Assembly (NCBI GenBank): GCA_046350455.1
Contig: JAXMAM010000003.1
Span: 1-64,000, forward strand
Length of the DNA: 64,000 nucleotides
Direction: 5' to 3'
Source: CAZXGD01 sp046350455
GTDB lineage: Bacteria; Planctomycetota; Phycisphaerae; Phycisphaerales; SM1A02
In this document: positions 34,672 through 43,630 of the stretch, in pieces
How the letters are laid out: each line of letters starts with the position of its first letter
How positions within the stretch are numbered: the stretch's first letter is position 1
Position numbers and translations under genes: made by a program
The notes under the pieces: generated by a model
What the model was told of the DNA's origin: nothing
What the model saw: the letters and a program-made list of their open reading frames with translations, nothing else
Databases searched by the model: none

Positions 34672-35658
34672 TCAGAGGTTGTAGGTCGCGCTCTTGACGG
34701 CTTCGATGATGCGGCGCGGATTGGGCAGGTACGCCTGCTCCATCTCCTGCGCGTACGGGGTGGGCACGTCCGCGCTGTGCACGCGGTGCACGTAGTTGTC
34801 CAGGTCGTCAAAGCAGTGCCGGTGCACCTGCGAAGCCAGCTCGCTGCCAGGCGAGCCAAAGCTCCAGCTCTGGTCCACCACCACGCACGCGCTGGTCTTC
34901 TTCACGCTGCGCACCACGGTGCCAATGTCAAGCGGACGCACCGTGCGCAGGTCAATGACCTCCACGCTGATGCCCTGCTTCTGCAGCTCCTCTGCCGCTT
35001 CCAGGCAGAAGTTCACTGGGCGGCCCCAGCTGGCCAGCGTGCAGTCCGTGCCCGGACGCACCACGCGCGCCTGGCCAAAGGGCACCAGGTACTCCTCCTC
35101 CGGCACGGGGCCCTTCATGCTCAGCAGGCGCTCGCTCTCCAGGAAGAAGACCGGGTCGTCGCCGCGGAGCGCGCTCTTCATGAGCCCCTTGGCGTCGTAC
35201 GGGTTGGATGGAATGGCGATCTTCACGCCAGGCACGTTGCTGTACAGGCCTTCCACAGCCCAGCTGTGCGTGCTGCCCAGCTGGCCGCCAGCGCCGTCGT
35301 TGCCACGGAACACCACCGGGCAGCCGAACTGGCCTCCCGACATGTAGAGCATCTTGGGCGCGTTGTTCAGGATGGGATCTGCAGCCACCAGGCTGAACGA
35401 CCAGCTCATGAACTCCACGATGGGACGCAGGCCCATCATGGCAGCGCCGATGGCCAGGCCAGCAAAGCCGCTCTCCGAGATGGGCGTGTCAATGATGCGG
35501 CGCGGACCAAACTCGTCCAGCATGCCGCGGCTCACCTTGTAGGCGCCGTTGTACTGCGCCACTTCCTCGCCCAGCAGGAAGATGCGCTTGTTGCGGCGCA
35601 TCTCCTCGCTCATGGCCTCGCGCAGCGCGTCGCGGAACTCGATCTCGCGCACGGTCAT
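34672..35658 (-). CDS. pdhB: Pyruvate dehydrogenase E1 beta subunit
   Basis: A 328-residue transketolase-like subunit that with E1 alpha decarboxylates pyruvate using thiamine diphosphate. Typical segments are the start REIEFRDALREAMSEEMRR, FLLGEEVAQYNGAYKVSRG, ISESGFAGLAIGAAMMGLRPI and the C-terminal DLRTVRPLDIGTVVRSVKKT. Its ATG overlaps the stop of the alpha gene by four bases and its stop is 4 bp before pdhC, so the three are one tightly coupled operon. Substrate could in principle be a branched-chain oxo acid, but the E1 alpha sequence fits the pyruvate type. Confidence 0.93.
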   Translation of the reverse strand: MTVREIEFRDALREAMSEEMRRNKRIFLLGEEVAQYNGAYKVSRGMLDEFGPRRIIDTPISESGFAGLAIGAAMMGLRPIVEFMSWSFSLVAADPILNNAPKMLYMSGGQFGCPVVFRGNDGAGGQLGSTHSWAVEGLYSNVPGVKIAIPSNPYDAKGLMKSALRGDDPVFFLESERLLSMKGPVPEEEYLVPFGQARVVRPGTDCTLASWGRPVNFCLEAAEELQKQGISVEVIDLRTVRPLDIGTVVRSVKKTSACVVVDQSWSFGSPGSELASQVHRHCFDDLDNYVHRVHSADVPTPYAQEMEQAYLPNPRRIIEAVKSATYNL

Positions 35659-36863
35659 GCCAGGTCCTCCCCGGTGTCAATAGTGCGGGAGGTGGGCAGG
35701 TTGGGCGCGCCACCCAGCATCTCTGGCTGCGTGCTGCCGCTGTACGGACCCCACGGCTCCACGTACACGTCGCGGAAGAGCTCCTCTGGCGGAGGCACAG
35801 GGCTGGCGTCGGACCACGCCACGGCTTCGCGCACCTGGTCCTTCACCGACTTCTGCAGGGCCTTGAAGGCGTCGTCGTCCAGCTGGCCAGCCGTGCGCAG
35901 CTGGCGCTCCAGCTTGCCGATGGGATCGTCCGCCTCAAAGACATCCTCCTCCTCCTTGGTGCGGTACTTGCGCGGATCGCTCATGGAGTGACCCTTGTAG
36001 CGATACGTGCGCATGTCCACAAAGGCAGGCCGGCTCTTGGTGCGGCACTCCTCCACGATGTCCTTCATCTGCGCATAGACGTTCACCACGTCCATGCCAT
36101 CCACCACAAAGCCCTCGATGCCATAGCCCATGGCCTTGGTCACCAGGCTGTGCGCCATGGTGGTGCCGCGCGCGATGGCGGTGCCCATGGAGTAGCCATT
36201 GTTCTCCACCACGTAGATCACCGGCAGGTCCATCAGGCCAGCCAGGTTCAGCGCTTCATGGAAGGCGCCCTGATTGAGCGCGCCATCGCCCAGGAAGCAG
36301 AGCGCCACGCGGCCATTGCGCCCGTTGTTCAGGACTTCGTCCTCGTACTTGCACGCAAAGGCCAGGCCAGCGCCCAGCGGCGTCTGCGCGCCCACGATGC
36401 CGTGGCCGCCAAACAGGTTGTTGGCGCGGTCGAACATGTGCATCGAGCCGCCCTTGCCCTTGGCGCAGCCACCGATGCGTCCGAACATCTCTGCCATGCA
36501 GTGGCGGGGGTCCATGCCGCGGGCCAGCGCGTGCCCGTGATCGCGGTAGGCCGTCACGATGGGGTCCTTGTGCTGCACCGCAGCCGTGCACCCCACCGCC
36601 ACCGCCTCCTGGCCGATGTACACGTGGCAGAAGCCGCCGATCTTCTTCTCCTGGTACGCCTGCATGCACCGCACCTCAAACTCGCGGATCAGCAGCATGC
36701 TGCGCAGCCACTGCAGGCGGGTGGCCGCTGGCACCTCAGCCCGGGCTGGGCTGCGTTTGCGGAACGTGGCGTCGCCAAAGACCTTGTGCATCACCTCATC
36801 CGCTGGCGCGGGGGTGGGTGAGTCGGGCTGCTGGCCCGGTGAGCTGGAGTTCTGGACTGACAT
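35655..36863 (-). CDS. pdhA: Pyruvate dehydrogenase E1 alpha subunit
   Basis: A 402-residue thiamine-diphosphate subunit. Key sequences: GGHGIVGAQTPLGAGLAFA, the ThDP motif from GDGALNQG through EALNLAGLMDLPVIYVVENN, and YRYKGHSMSDPRKYR, which corresponds to the mobile loop that is phosphorylated in mitochondrial enzymes. About 45 low-complexity residues precede the core. It opens the pdhABC operon from the ATG at 36863, behind a recognisable promoter. The complex feeds acetyl-CoA into central metabolism. Confidence 0.94.
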   Translation of the reverse strand: MSVQNSSSPGQQPDSPTPAPADEVMHKVFGDATFRKRSPARAEVPAATRLQWLRSMLLIREFEVRCMQAYQEKKIGGFCHVYIGQEAVAVGCTAAVQHKDPIVTAYRDHGHALARGMDPRHCMAEMFGRIGGCAKGKGGSMHMFDRANNLFGGHGIVGAQTPLGAGLAFACKYEDEVLNNGRNGRVALCFLGDGALNQGAFHEALNLAGLMDLPVIYVVENNGYSMGTAIARGTTMAHSLVTKAMGYGIEGFVVDGMDVVNVYAQMKDIVEECRTKSRPAFVDMRTYRYKGHSMSDPRKYRTKEEEDVFEADDPIGKLERQLRTAGQLDDDAFKALQKSVKDQVREAVAWSDASPVPPPEELFRDVYVEPWGPYSGSTQPEMLGGAPNLPTSRTIDTGEDLA

Positions 36864-36895
36864 CGTGTGCGTGGGTAGGCGTGGGCAGACGGGTA

Positions 36896-36925
36896 GTTAT
36901 AGGTGATCCAAGGCCCCCCAGGCAA
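36896..36925 (-). promoter_or_regulatory. promoter of pdhABC
   Basis: On the minus strand TTGCCT (36920-36925) and TATAAC (36896-36901) are separated by 18 bp, a good match to a sigma-70-type promoter. The transcript would start near 36889, giving a leader of about 26 nt before pdhA, unlike the leaderless units elsewhere. Confidence 0.55.
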
Positions 36926-37005
36926 GCAGGAACAGCCACGGCCGCTGTATCGGACACACCGTGCCCAATCCAGCAGCCATGGAAGCCTTTCAGGCGTGGC
37001 GCGGG

Positions 37006-39435
37006 TTACGTTCCAGACTTGGTGGCTGGCGTGTTGGCTGCCGTGGGGGTCTTGGGAGCCCCCTTCTGGGCAGCCGCCTGCCGTTCTTCGTCCTTCAGCA
37101 CGCGGCCCTGCAGGATGATCAGGGCTGCCTGGAGCTGCGGGTCCACGCCCTTCTCGATCAGCTCTGCTGGATCGCGCTTGACCTTGGGGGTCTTGGCGTC
37201 CGGCTTCTCGGCAGCGGTGCTGTCGTCCGCTGTGCCTTCGTCGTTGGGATCCTGCGGCAGATCATCTGCAGAGGAGCGGATCTTGTTGATCTCCTCCAGC
37301 TGCACCGGGGTGATGCGGACCAGGTAGTCCGGCACCACGCCCCAGTCCTCTGCGCCGGGCTTCTTGTGCACCAGACGGCCCTTGGCCTCGCCCATCTTGG
37401 GCGGCAGCAGGTAGTGCTGCACGGTGAACTTAACGCTGGCGTCCGCCTCGGCGCCACGCCCGCCGATGGGGTGCACCTCCTGCACGCTGCCCTTGCCAAA
37501 GCTGCGTTCGCCCAGCACCACCGCTGCGTCATGCGCCTCCAGCGCACCGCTCACGATCTCGCTGGCGCTGGCGCTGCCTTCGTTGATCAGCACCACCGTG
37601 GGCAGATTCTGCAGCGGCGCGCGCGCCGGGTTGGCGTTGTATGCAAACAGCTCCTGGCCCATGCGGTCCTCCACGCTCAGGATGCGCCCGTTTGGAACGA
37701 ACGCATTCACCAGCTGGATGGCGCTCTGCATCAGACCACCCGGGTTGCCCCGCAGGTCCAGCACCAGGCCGTTCAGGTCGCGCTGGGTGGCCATGTCCTT
37801 CACAGCGCGCAGGAAGTCCGTGAAGGTGTCGTCCGTGAAGCTGGTCAGGCGCACATAGCCGATGCCAGCATCCTGGTCGATGTACCAGTCCCACACAGGC
37901 TCAGAGCGGTCGTTGTAGCCGGTCTTCTTCCAGCCCTGCACGGAGTACATCTTGATCTTCTGGCGGACCAGCGGCACCTCCAGCGGCGCTGCCTCGCCTT
38001 CGCGGGCCACCGTCAGCTTGACTGTGGTGCCAGCGGGACCGGTGATGGTGTCCACGGCGCGGTCCAGCGGCCAGTCCGCTGTGGAGACGCCGTCCACCGC
38101 CACGATCTTGTCCTTGGGCTTGATGCCAGCGCGGCGCGCGGGCGAGCCGTCCAGCGGATTCTCGATGATGATCTCGCGGTTGTCGTTGTGGCGGATGAGC
38201 ACGCCCACGCCCACGAAGTTGCCCTTGATGGCCTGGTTGAAGCGGCGCATGCGGTCGGGCCACACGATCTCGGTGTACGGATCCTCGAACTCGTGCGTGA
38301 CGGTGGCGATGGCCCCGTTGCCGAACTCACGGATGATGGCCTCAAATGGAACCTTGATGGTCTGGTCGTTGGCCTTGCGCAGCGCAGCCATCACGCGGCC
38401 CAGCGTGCGCGAGTCCACCTCGGGTGGGCGCATCTTGGACACGGCTTCCACCTGCGCCTTCACCGCAGCGCTGAAGGCGGTGGTGGCGGATGGGTCGCCC
38501 ACGCCCTGGAAGTTCTCCTTTAGGGAAGGCGTGGTGCCCAGCAGCTCCACCATGTTCAGGCCACCCAGGATGAGGGGCTGCCAGCCCACGTTCTCCAGGT
38601 GCTGCGAGGCGATCTGCGACAGCGCTTCGCCCAGCATGGCTTCATTCAGGCCGTTCAGCTGGCTCTTCCAGTCATCTGCGGCCTTCTGGTTGAACTCTGG
38701 GAAGGGGCGCGTGCGGTCTTTGGGGTCCAGGCGCTCGTACTGCGCCCTGCGCAGGCTGTGCCACACGCGGGGCGCGTACTCCAGGATCAGCGTCACGCGC
38801 GGCGAGACGTCTGTCTCCAGAATGTCGTCGTACTTCAGGTACTGGTCCTTGAAGGGCGTGCCTTCGTAGAGCGTGCGCAGGCGGGAGTACAGGTCCTCTG
38901 CCAGCACCCAGTCGCCAGCCTTGCGGGCAGCGTCGGCCTTCTGGTCGGCCCAGGTGATCATCTGCTGGATGGCGTCCGACTTCAGCTCGGTCTTCCAGTC
39001 GCTGTCCAGGTACTTGATGTAGGCAGCAGACACCAGGGCCTTAGCCACCTTGTCGGCCTTCTGCGCCTCGGCCATCTCGGCCAGCTTGGTCAGGCGCATC
39101 TCTGCTGCAGCCTTCTTGGCTTCCGCCGTCTGCATGTCGCGCCGTGCAATCAGCGCGCGCAGGCGCGACACCGCATCCGTGGCCTGCCCGTCCGGGATGC
39201 TCTCCAGCAGCATGTCCACCGAGCTCCGGTCTCCCGTGCGAGCCGACTGCCACAGGCGGTCGCTCCAGTCCTCCACCGACGTGGGGAGCCCTGCCACGGG
39301 CACCTTGGTTGGCGCCACTGCCGGAGCAGCAGGCGGTGCTGCTGCGCCAGACTGCGCCACTGCGGGCGCAGCCAAGACCGACGCCAGCAGCAGAGGGAGT
39401 GCGTGACGGACGAAACCGAATGCCGAAGTGTGCAT
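37006..39435 (-). CDS. S41-family C-terminal processing protease (Prc/Ctp-like)
   Basis: An 809-residue exported protease with a signal peptide (ALPLLLASVLAAPAVAQ). A long helical N-terminal region runs to about residue 400, a PDZ domain spans about 410-490 (GVGVLIRHNDNREIII, GIKPKDKIVAVDG), then comes the S41 protease domain. The nucleophile Ser is in NEGSASASEIVSGALE and the base Lys in GERSFGKGSVQEV. It cleaves proteins with hydrophobic C-termini in the periplasm. It is closer in size to Prc (about 680) than to CtpA (about 400). The ATG at 39435 begins the signal peptide and has GGAGG nearby. Inverted repeats lie just upstream. Confidence 0.88.
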   Translation of the reverse strand: MHTSAFGFVRHALPLLLASVLAAPAVAQSGAAAPPAAPAVAPTKVPVAGLPTSVEDWSDRLWQSARTGDRSSVDMLLESIPDGQATDAVSRLRALIARRDMQTAEAKKAAAEMRLTKLAEMAEAQKADKVAKALVSAAYIKYLDSDWKTELKSDAIQQMITWADQKADAARKAGDWVLAEDLYSRLRTLYEGTPFKDQYLKYDDILETDVSPRVTLILEYAPRVWHSLRRAQYERLDPKDRTRPFPEFNQKAADDWKSQLNGLNEAMLGEALSQIASQHLENVGWQPLILGGLNMVELLGTTPSLKENFQGVGDPSATTAFSAAVKAQVEAVSKMRPPEVDSRTLGRVMAALRKANDQTIKVPFEAIIREFGNGAIATVTHEFEDPYTEIVWPDRMRRFNQAIKGNFVGVGVLIRHNDNREIIIENPLDGSPARRAGIKPKDKIVAVDGVSTADWPLDRAVDTITGPAGTTVKLTVAREGEAAPLEVPLVRQKIKMYSVQGWKKTGYNDRSEPVWDWYIDQDAGIGYVRLTSFTDDTFTDFLRAVKDMATQRDLNGLVLDLRGNPGGLMQSAIQLVNAFVPNGRILSVEDRMGQELFAYNANPARAPLQNLPTVVLINEGSASASEIVSGALEAHDAAVVLGERSFGKGSVQEVHPIGGRGAEADASVKFTVQHYLLPPKMGEAKGRLVHKKPGAEDWGVVPDYLVRITPVQLEEINKIRSSADDLPQDPNDEGTADDSTAAEKPDAKTPKVKRDPAELIEKGVDPQLQAALIILQGRVLKDEERQAAAQKGAPKTPTAANTPATKSGT

Positions 39436-39457
39436 GATGGAGCGCCCTCCAGGCGCG

Positions 39458-39498
39458 TAAGTCACTACGACTTATACTCACATATCGTTCGGAGAACG
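39458..39498 (-). promoter_or_regulatory. two inverted repeats upstream of the S41 protease gene
   Basis: TAAGTC-N5-GACTTA (39458-39474) lies 23 bp from the start codon, and CGTTC-N3-GAACG (39486-39498) lies just beyond. A TATAAG-like -10 on the minus strand (about 39471-39476) overlaps the first repeat. The arrangement suits a repressor site but is unproven. The same 106-bp gap also serves the divergent gene at 39542, with GATAAT at 39525-39530. Confidence 0.4.
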
Positions 39499-39541
39499 CT
39501 GCAACCCCGATGAGGAATGCAGGCGATAATTCCATATTTCG

Positions 39542-40594
39542 GTGAGCGCCACGCCCCCGACAACCCCGCCAGGCCAGCCAACCGGGGGCGCCCCTCGGCC
39601 TGGCCGTCCCGCTGCCGCCCCACCAGGCAGGCTGGCGGCCAGCATTGACCTTGCTGGGGAGTCGCTTCAGCGCCTGCGCAGGCGGTCTGGGGCTGCAGTG
39701 CTGGAAGATCTGCCCTGCACCGGCTGCGGCTACAACCTGAAGGGCCTGACGGTCACCGGCGTGTGCCCAGAGTGCGGCCGCGAGGTGATGGACAGCACCG
39801 GGGACGCCGACCGTCCAAAGGCTGGCATCGAGGTGCTCCGCAGCGCCACCCAGACCTATGGCAGCGCGCATCGCAACACCATGGTGTTTGCCCTTGCCTG
39901 CGTCTTCTCCAGCACCCCGTGCCTGCTCACTGTGGTCTCTGTGGTGGTCTTTCTGGGCGTGGTGCAGCGCGCCATCGGCCTGTTCCAGATGCGCCGCGCA
40001 GTGCAGCTCACGTCGGACCGCGTGGCAAGCGCGCATCGCCTGGCCTGCGTGGCCACTGGGTGCGAGGCGCTGGCAGGCGCCCTGCTGCTGGCCACAGCGC
40101 TCTTCAATCTCAGCGTGCTTCCTTCGGTGGCGGCTGGGGGCCTGGACACATTCACCCTCCTGGTGCTGGTGTGGAGCGGTCCGCTGGGCTTTGGCCTCCT
40201 GGCCTCGGCCGCACTCTCCGACGCGCTTGCCACGCACTATGTGCTCCGCCTGGAGCGGTCCCGCGCAGCGGTGGCCGTGGCCTTTGCCGCGCCCTCTGCT
40301 GGTGCTGTGGCCATGGGGCTCTGGGTGCTGGCCGATCTGGTGGGCAGCCGCGTGCTAAGCGCGTTTGGATTTCTGACCACCCTGGGGGCTGCTGCGCTGT
40401 GGGTGTTTGCTGGCTGGGCTGCGTATTGCTACGCCACGGGCACCGCAGACCGGATGCACTCTCCCAGCGACACTGCGCCAGTGCGCCGCGACGATCTGGC
40501 CGCTGTGCCACAGCCTGCTGCGTACACCTCGCCAGAGGAGCAGGCGGCCGCCCAGCGCCTCCGCGAGGACGACTCACCCATTCCGATGGACTGA
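39542..40594 (+). CDS. Zinc-ribbon membrane protein, function unknown
   Basis: A 350-residue protein of a type common in planctomycetes. A Pro/Ala-rich leader of about 55 residues precedes a zinc ribbon with CTGCGYNLKGLTVTGVCPECG (two CxxC pairs; 20 residues of it span about 60-80). After it come about six hydrophobic helices between residues 115 and 300, and a charged tail. Ribbon plus membrane bundle suggests a sensor, a transporter accessory or an anchor; I assign none. The start is a GTG at 39542. It converges on trpE with a 21-bp overlap of coding ends. Confidence 0.65.
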   Translation: MSATPPTTPPGQPTGGAPRPGRPAAAPPGRLAASIDLAGESLQRLRRRSGAAVLEDLPCTGCGYNLKGLTVTGVCPECGREVMDSTGDADRPKAGIEVLRSATQTYGSAHRNTMVFALACVFSSTPCLLTVVSVVVFLGVVQRAIGLFQMRRAVQLTSDRVASAHRLACVATGCEALAGALLLATALFNLSVLPSVAAGGLDTFTLLVLVWSGPLGFGLLASAALSDALATHYVLRLERSRAAVAVAFAAPSAGAVAMGLWVLADLVGSRVLSAFGFLTTLGAAALWVFAGWAAYCYATGTADRMHSPSDTAPVRRDDLAAVPQPAAYTSPEEQAAAQRLREDDSPIPMD

Positions 40595-42124
40595 CCGCGG
40601 CGCGAGGGCGCGCTCGGCCAGGTCTATGGCGCGGCCCAGCGCTGCTGCCTTGTTGAGCGTCTCTTCGTACTCGGCTGCTGGCTGCGAGTCCAGCACCAGC
40701 CCAGCGCCAGCCTGCAGGTGCACGCTCCACGGCGTGCGCTCGCCCTTGGTGTGCCCCAGCGTGGGGATCACCATGGTGCGCAGCGCCAGCGCGATGTCCA
40801 TGTCGCCGTTCCAGCCCACGGCGCCAATGCCGCCTGCATAGGGGCCGCGGCGCACTGGCTCAAGCTCGTCAATGATCTGGATGGCGCGCACCTTGGGCGC
40901 ACCGCTCACCGTGCCCACTGGCAGCGTGGCGCGCAGGGCGTCCCATGCGTCCAGCTCAGGCCGCAGTTCGCCAGTCACCGTGCTGCTGATGTGCATCACG
41001 TGGCTGTACCGCTCCACTTCCATGCAGCGGTCCACTGTCACGGTGCCCTGCTGGCACACGCGCCCCAGGTCGTTGCGGCCCAGGTCCACCAGCATGACGT
41101 GCTCCGCGCGCTCCTTCTGGTCGGCCAGGAGCTCGCGCTCCAGCGCTGCATCTTCATCGCCGGTGGCGCCGCGCCTGCGCGTGCCAGCCAGCGGGCGGTT
41201 CACCACGGTGCGGCCGCGCACGCGGCACAGGATCTCCGGGCTGCTGGCCACCAGGATGCTGCCCTGCGCCTGCAGGTAGATCTGGTACGGGCTTGGATTC
41301 ACCACGCGCAGCGCGCGGTAGATGTCGAACGGGTCTGCGTGCGTCGTGCGCTCCAGGCGCTGGCTGAGCACCACCTGGAAGGCGTCGCCTGCGCGGATGT
41401 ACTCCTGCGCGCGCTCCACCGCGCGCATGAACACCTCGCGAGTCATGCTGCTGCGCTCTGGCACAGCTGGCTGGCCACCCAGATCCAGGCCCACCACGCC
41501 CGGCGCCAGCGTTGGCCCAGGTCCAGCGAGGGCGCCGCAGATCGCATCCAGCTGGTGGTTGCCAGCGGCCAGCGCGGCCTGCTCTGTGGCGTGCTCGTCC
41601 GCTGGCACAGCCACCACGGCATGCACCAGCTTGGCCACGTGGTCAAACACCGCCACCTGGCGGTACAGGCCAAAGTGCACATCGGGCAGCGCGCGGTCAT
41701 CCTTGGGCGCGGATTCAAATGGCAGCTTTCCCGGCTCCAGGTAGCGCACGGCGTCGAACGCGCAGTAGCCCACCCAGCCGCCGTGGAATGCAGGTGGCAC
41801 AGGGTGGTGCGCCACAGGCTGGTAGCGCGCGCCCAGGCGGCGCACCACCTCCAGCGGGTTGTCTGCGCGGTGGCGCTCCGTCAGGCCCGAACGGTGGTCG
41901 TGCACCTCCACCTGGTGCTGGCGCGCCACCACTTCCAGCGCGGGCCGCGCGCCCAGCATGGACCACCGCCCCACGCTGCCGCCGTTCTCCACGCTCTCAA
42001 AGAGAAAGCTGGGTGCGGTGCGGTCGTCTGGAGCCACCAGGCGGCGATACGCCAGCACCGGCGTCAGCTGGTCGCTGAGCAGCCGGCGGCACAGCAGGAG
42101 GAGTGGCGTCTTCTGATCAGGCAT
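40574..42124 (-). CDS. trpE: Anthranilate synthase component I
   Basis: A 516-residue chorismate-utilising enzyme that with a glutaminase subunit makes anthranilate, the first step of tryptophan synthesis. The N-terminal domain includes FLFESVENGGSVGRWSM. The catalytic domain shows NPSPYQIYLQ, ASSPEILCRV, RPLAGTRRRG, HVMLVDLGRNDLGRV, LPVGTVSGAPKVRA and the final GAGLVLDSQPAAEYEET. These fit TrpE; aminodeoxychorismate synthase (PabB) is the main alternative. No trpG lies beside it. The ATG at 42124 overlaps the end of ruvC by 8 bp; the upstream extension is a shadow. Confidence 0.87.
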   Translation of the reverse strand: MPDQKTPLLLLCRRLLSDQLTPVLAYRRLVAPDDRTAPSFLFESVENGGSVGRWSMLGARPALEVVARQHQVEVHDHRSGLTERHRADNPLEVVRRLGARYQPVAHHPVPPAFHGGWVGYCAFDAVRYLEPGKLPFESAPKDDRALPDVHFGLYRQVAVFDHVAKLVHAVVAVPADEHATEQAALAAGNHQLDAICGALAGPGPTLAPGVVGLDLGGQPAVPERSSMTREVFMRAVERAQEYIRAGDAFQVVLSQRLERTTHADPFDIYRALRVVNPSPYQIYLQAQGSILVASSPEILCRVRGRTVVNRPLAGTRRRGATGDEDAALERELLADQKERAEHVMLVDLGRNDLGRVCQQGTVTVDRCMEVERYSHVMHISSTVTGELRPELDAWDALRATLPVGTVSGAPKVRAIQIIDELEPVRRGPYAGGIGAVGWNGDMDIALALRTMVIPTLGHTKGERTPWSVHLQAGAGLVLDSQPAAEYEETLNKAAALGRAIDLAERALAPRSVHRNG

Positions 42125-42629
42125 GGCGGTGAGCTGGTTCCATGCGGCGCAGGGCCACTCGGCGTGCAGCGGTGGCTGCAATCGCGATGGCGTCTGCCAC
42201 ATCGGGCGGTTCGGGCAGCGACCTGAGCCCAAACTGGTGCATCACCGCGCGCTGCATCTGGCCCTTGGAGGCCTGGCCGCGCCCAGTGAGCGCCTTCTTG
42301 ATCTCCGCTGGCGCATATTCCTCCACAGGCAAGCCGGCCTGCGCCGCTGCCAGCAGCACCACGCCGCGGCCATGCCCCATGACGATGGCCGTGCGCACAT
42401 GCTTCACGTGCGCAAACACCGCCTCCACCGCCACGCAGCCTGGCTCCAGATCCACCAGCAGGCCCTGGAGGTCCGCATGCAACTGGACCAGACGCTCCGC
42501 CACCGTGTGCTTCTGGTTCAGCCGGATGACGCCCGCCTCCACCAGCGTGGGGTCGGCAGCGCCAGGCAGCAGGTCCACTGCTGCGTAGCCCGCCACGCGC
42601 AAGCCGGGATCAATGCCCAGCACGCGCAT
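42117..42629 (-). CDS. ruvC: Holliday junction resolvase RuvC
   Basis: A 170-residue dimeric nuclease that cleaves four-way junctions made during recombination. The four acidic catalytic positions are in place: Asp in MRVLGIDPGLRVAGY (residue 7), Glu in VAVEAVFAHV, and the C-terminal pair in PEPPDVADAIAIA. AGG-type ribosome site (CAGGAG) precedes the ATG at 42629. ruvA and ruvB are not adjacent. It overlaps trpE, an unusual pairing with no evident functional link. Confidence 0.93.
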   Translation of the reverse strand: MRVLGIDPGLRVAGYAAVDLLPGAADPTLVEAGVIRLNQKHTVAERLVQLHADLQGLLVDLEPGCVAVEAVFAHVKHVRTAIVMGHGRGVVLLAAAQAGLPVEEYAPAEIKKALTGRGQASKGQMQRAVMHQFGLRSLPEPPDVADAIAIAATAARRVALRRMEPAHRHA

Positions 42630-42683
42630 CAGCAGCGCTCCTGCAGCATGGTGTTCCTGCGCGCAGCCAGCATGTCTGGAAGT

Positions 42684-43547
42684 CTAGCGGTGCGCTGCGC
42701 CTGGCCCTGCAGCGCGCGGGCCGATGATCAGCTGTACCGGGGTGCCCACCGGCGGCACTGCGCTGGTCCGCACCTGCCACGTGGGCGCATCCACGTCGGC
42801 CTGGTCGGAGAGCACCTGGTCAAAGGCGATCACTTCATCGCCAAAGGTGACGATGCCCACCACGCTGCCTGTCATGTCCGCCACATAGTGCTCGCCTGGC
42901 CCCATGGCGCGCGTGTTGAGCCTGATCTGCGATCCAGCGAAGATCCACGCCTGCTCTGGGAACGCTGCGCCGTGCACCGGGTCGTGCACCCAGGCAGACA
43001 GCGGCGTCTCTGTTCCATTCACGCGCACCCACAGCGACAGCGCGTCGCCCGTGGGCGGCACACGCGCTGACCCGCGCCAGCTGCCGGGATGGCCTGGCTG
43101 AAATCCAGCCAGCAGCAGCGCTGCGTGCAGCGTGCTGGGCGGCGCTGCCACAGTCAGGATGCTCTCGTGCTCGCGGGTGCCCACGCTGCAGACCGCCTGC
43201 TCAAGCCAGCCTGCGTCCAGCGCCACGGTGGCGTCCACCAGCACCGTGTGGTGCTGGCGATCCACCTGCACGCCGGGAGCCAGCTGCACCACCAGCGCGT
43301 GCGGCGCTGTGGGCGGAGCAGGCGCTGCTGACGGAGCGGGCGCAACAGGTGCTGCGGGCGCAACAGGCGCACCCCGCATGGCAGCGTCCTCATTATTTTG
43401 AACAGAGACAGACTGTCTACTGTCTGCCGGTGTACACCCAGCGCCCACGCATGCCACGCAGCTGGTCATCCAGGCGGAGGCAAAGAAAAAGGCCCGGCGG
43501 AGGCAAGCCTCACGCCGAGCCCTTCCGGGGGCAAGTGGGACGTCCAT
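42684..43547 (-). CDS. YdjY-domain lipoprotein
   Basis: A 287-residue predicted lipoprotein. A basic segment (RREACLRR) leads to a hydrophobic stretch (AFFFASAW...) and the lipobox VGAGC at about residue 38. An Ala/Pro linker follows, then the YdjY domain with VQVDRQHHTVLVDATV, VCSVGTREHESILTV and HAALLLAGFQPGHPGSW, typical of a family seen in Planctomycetota and some enterobacteria. Its function is unknown; gene neighbourhoods elsewhere link it to redox or electron-transfer genes. The ATG at 43547 is needed for the signal peptide; an ATG at 43469 would remove it. TAACTT lies eight bases upstream of 43547. Confidence 0.72.
   Translation of the reverse strand: MDVPLAPGRARREACLRRAFFFASAWMTSCVACVGAGCTPADSRQSVSVQNNEDAAMRGAPVAPAAPVAPAPSAAPAPPTAPHALVVQLAPGVQVDRQHHTVLVDATVALDAGWLEQAVCSVGTREHESILTVAAPPSTLHAALLLAGFQPGHPGSWRGSARVPPTGDALSLWVRVNGTETPLSAWVHDPVHGAAFPEQAWIFAGSQIRLNTRAMGPGEHYVADMTGSVVGIVTFGDEVIAFDQVLSDQADVDAPTWQVRTSAVPPVGTPVQLIIGPRAAGPGAAHR
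43482..43521 (-). terminator. intrinsic-terminator-like hairpin at the start of the YdjY gene
   Basis: Read on the minus strand, a 9-bp stem (GGCTCGGCG with CGCCGGGCC) encloses GAGG-CTTG-CCTC and is followed by CCTTTTTCTTT. This is a textbook terminator shape, but it falls inside codons 9-22 if translation starts at 43547. It may be a true attenuator or just the coding of an Arg-rich then Phe-rich signal peptide. An 11-nt piece of the 3-prime arm is repeated at 43473-43483. Confidence 0.4.
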
Positions 43548-43576
43548 ACTGTAGGAAGTTAACCTTCCGTTGGCAA
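43548..43576 (-). promoter_or_regulatory. promoter with palindromic spacer, YdjY gene
   Basis: Minus strand: TTGCCA (43571-43576), 17 bp, TACAGT (43548-43553). The spacer is nearly filled by GGAAG-N5-CTTCC (43554-43568, centre GTTAAC). This would be an ideal operator. If used, the transcript would begin near 43541, after the ATG at 43547; an alternative -10, TAACTT (43556-43561), suits that ATG. Only one can be right. Confidence 0.4.
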
Positions 43577-43630
43577 GCGCCGGCAGAAACTTCGGTCAAT
43601 CCACGAATCAACTGTAGGGGATTGCCTTTC

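Noticed and set aside
43482..43521. A separate small RNA ending at the terminator-like hairpin
   Set aside because: Promoter and hairpin would define a transcript of about 60 nt, but the same bases encode a convincing signal peptide; kept only as an alternative reading.
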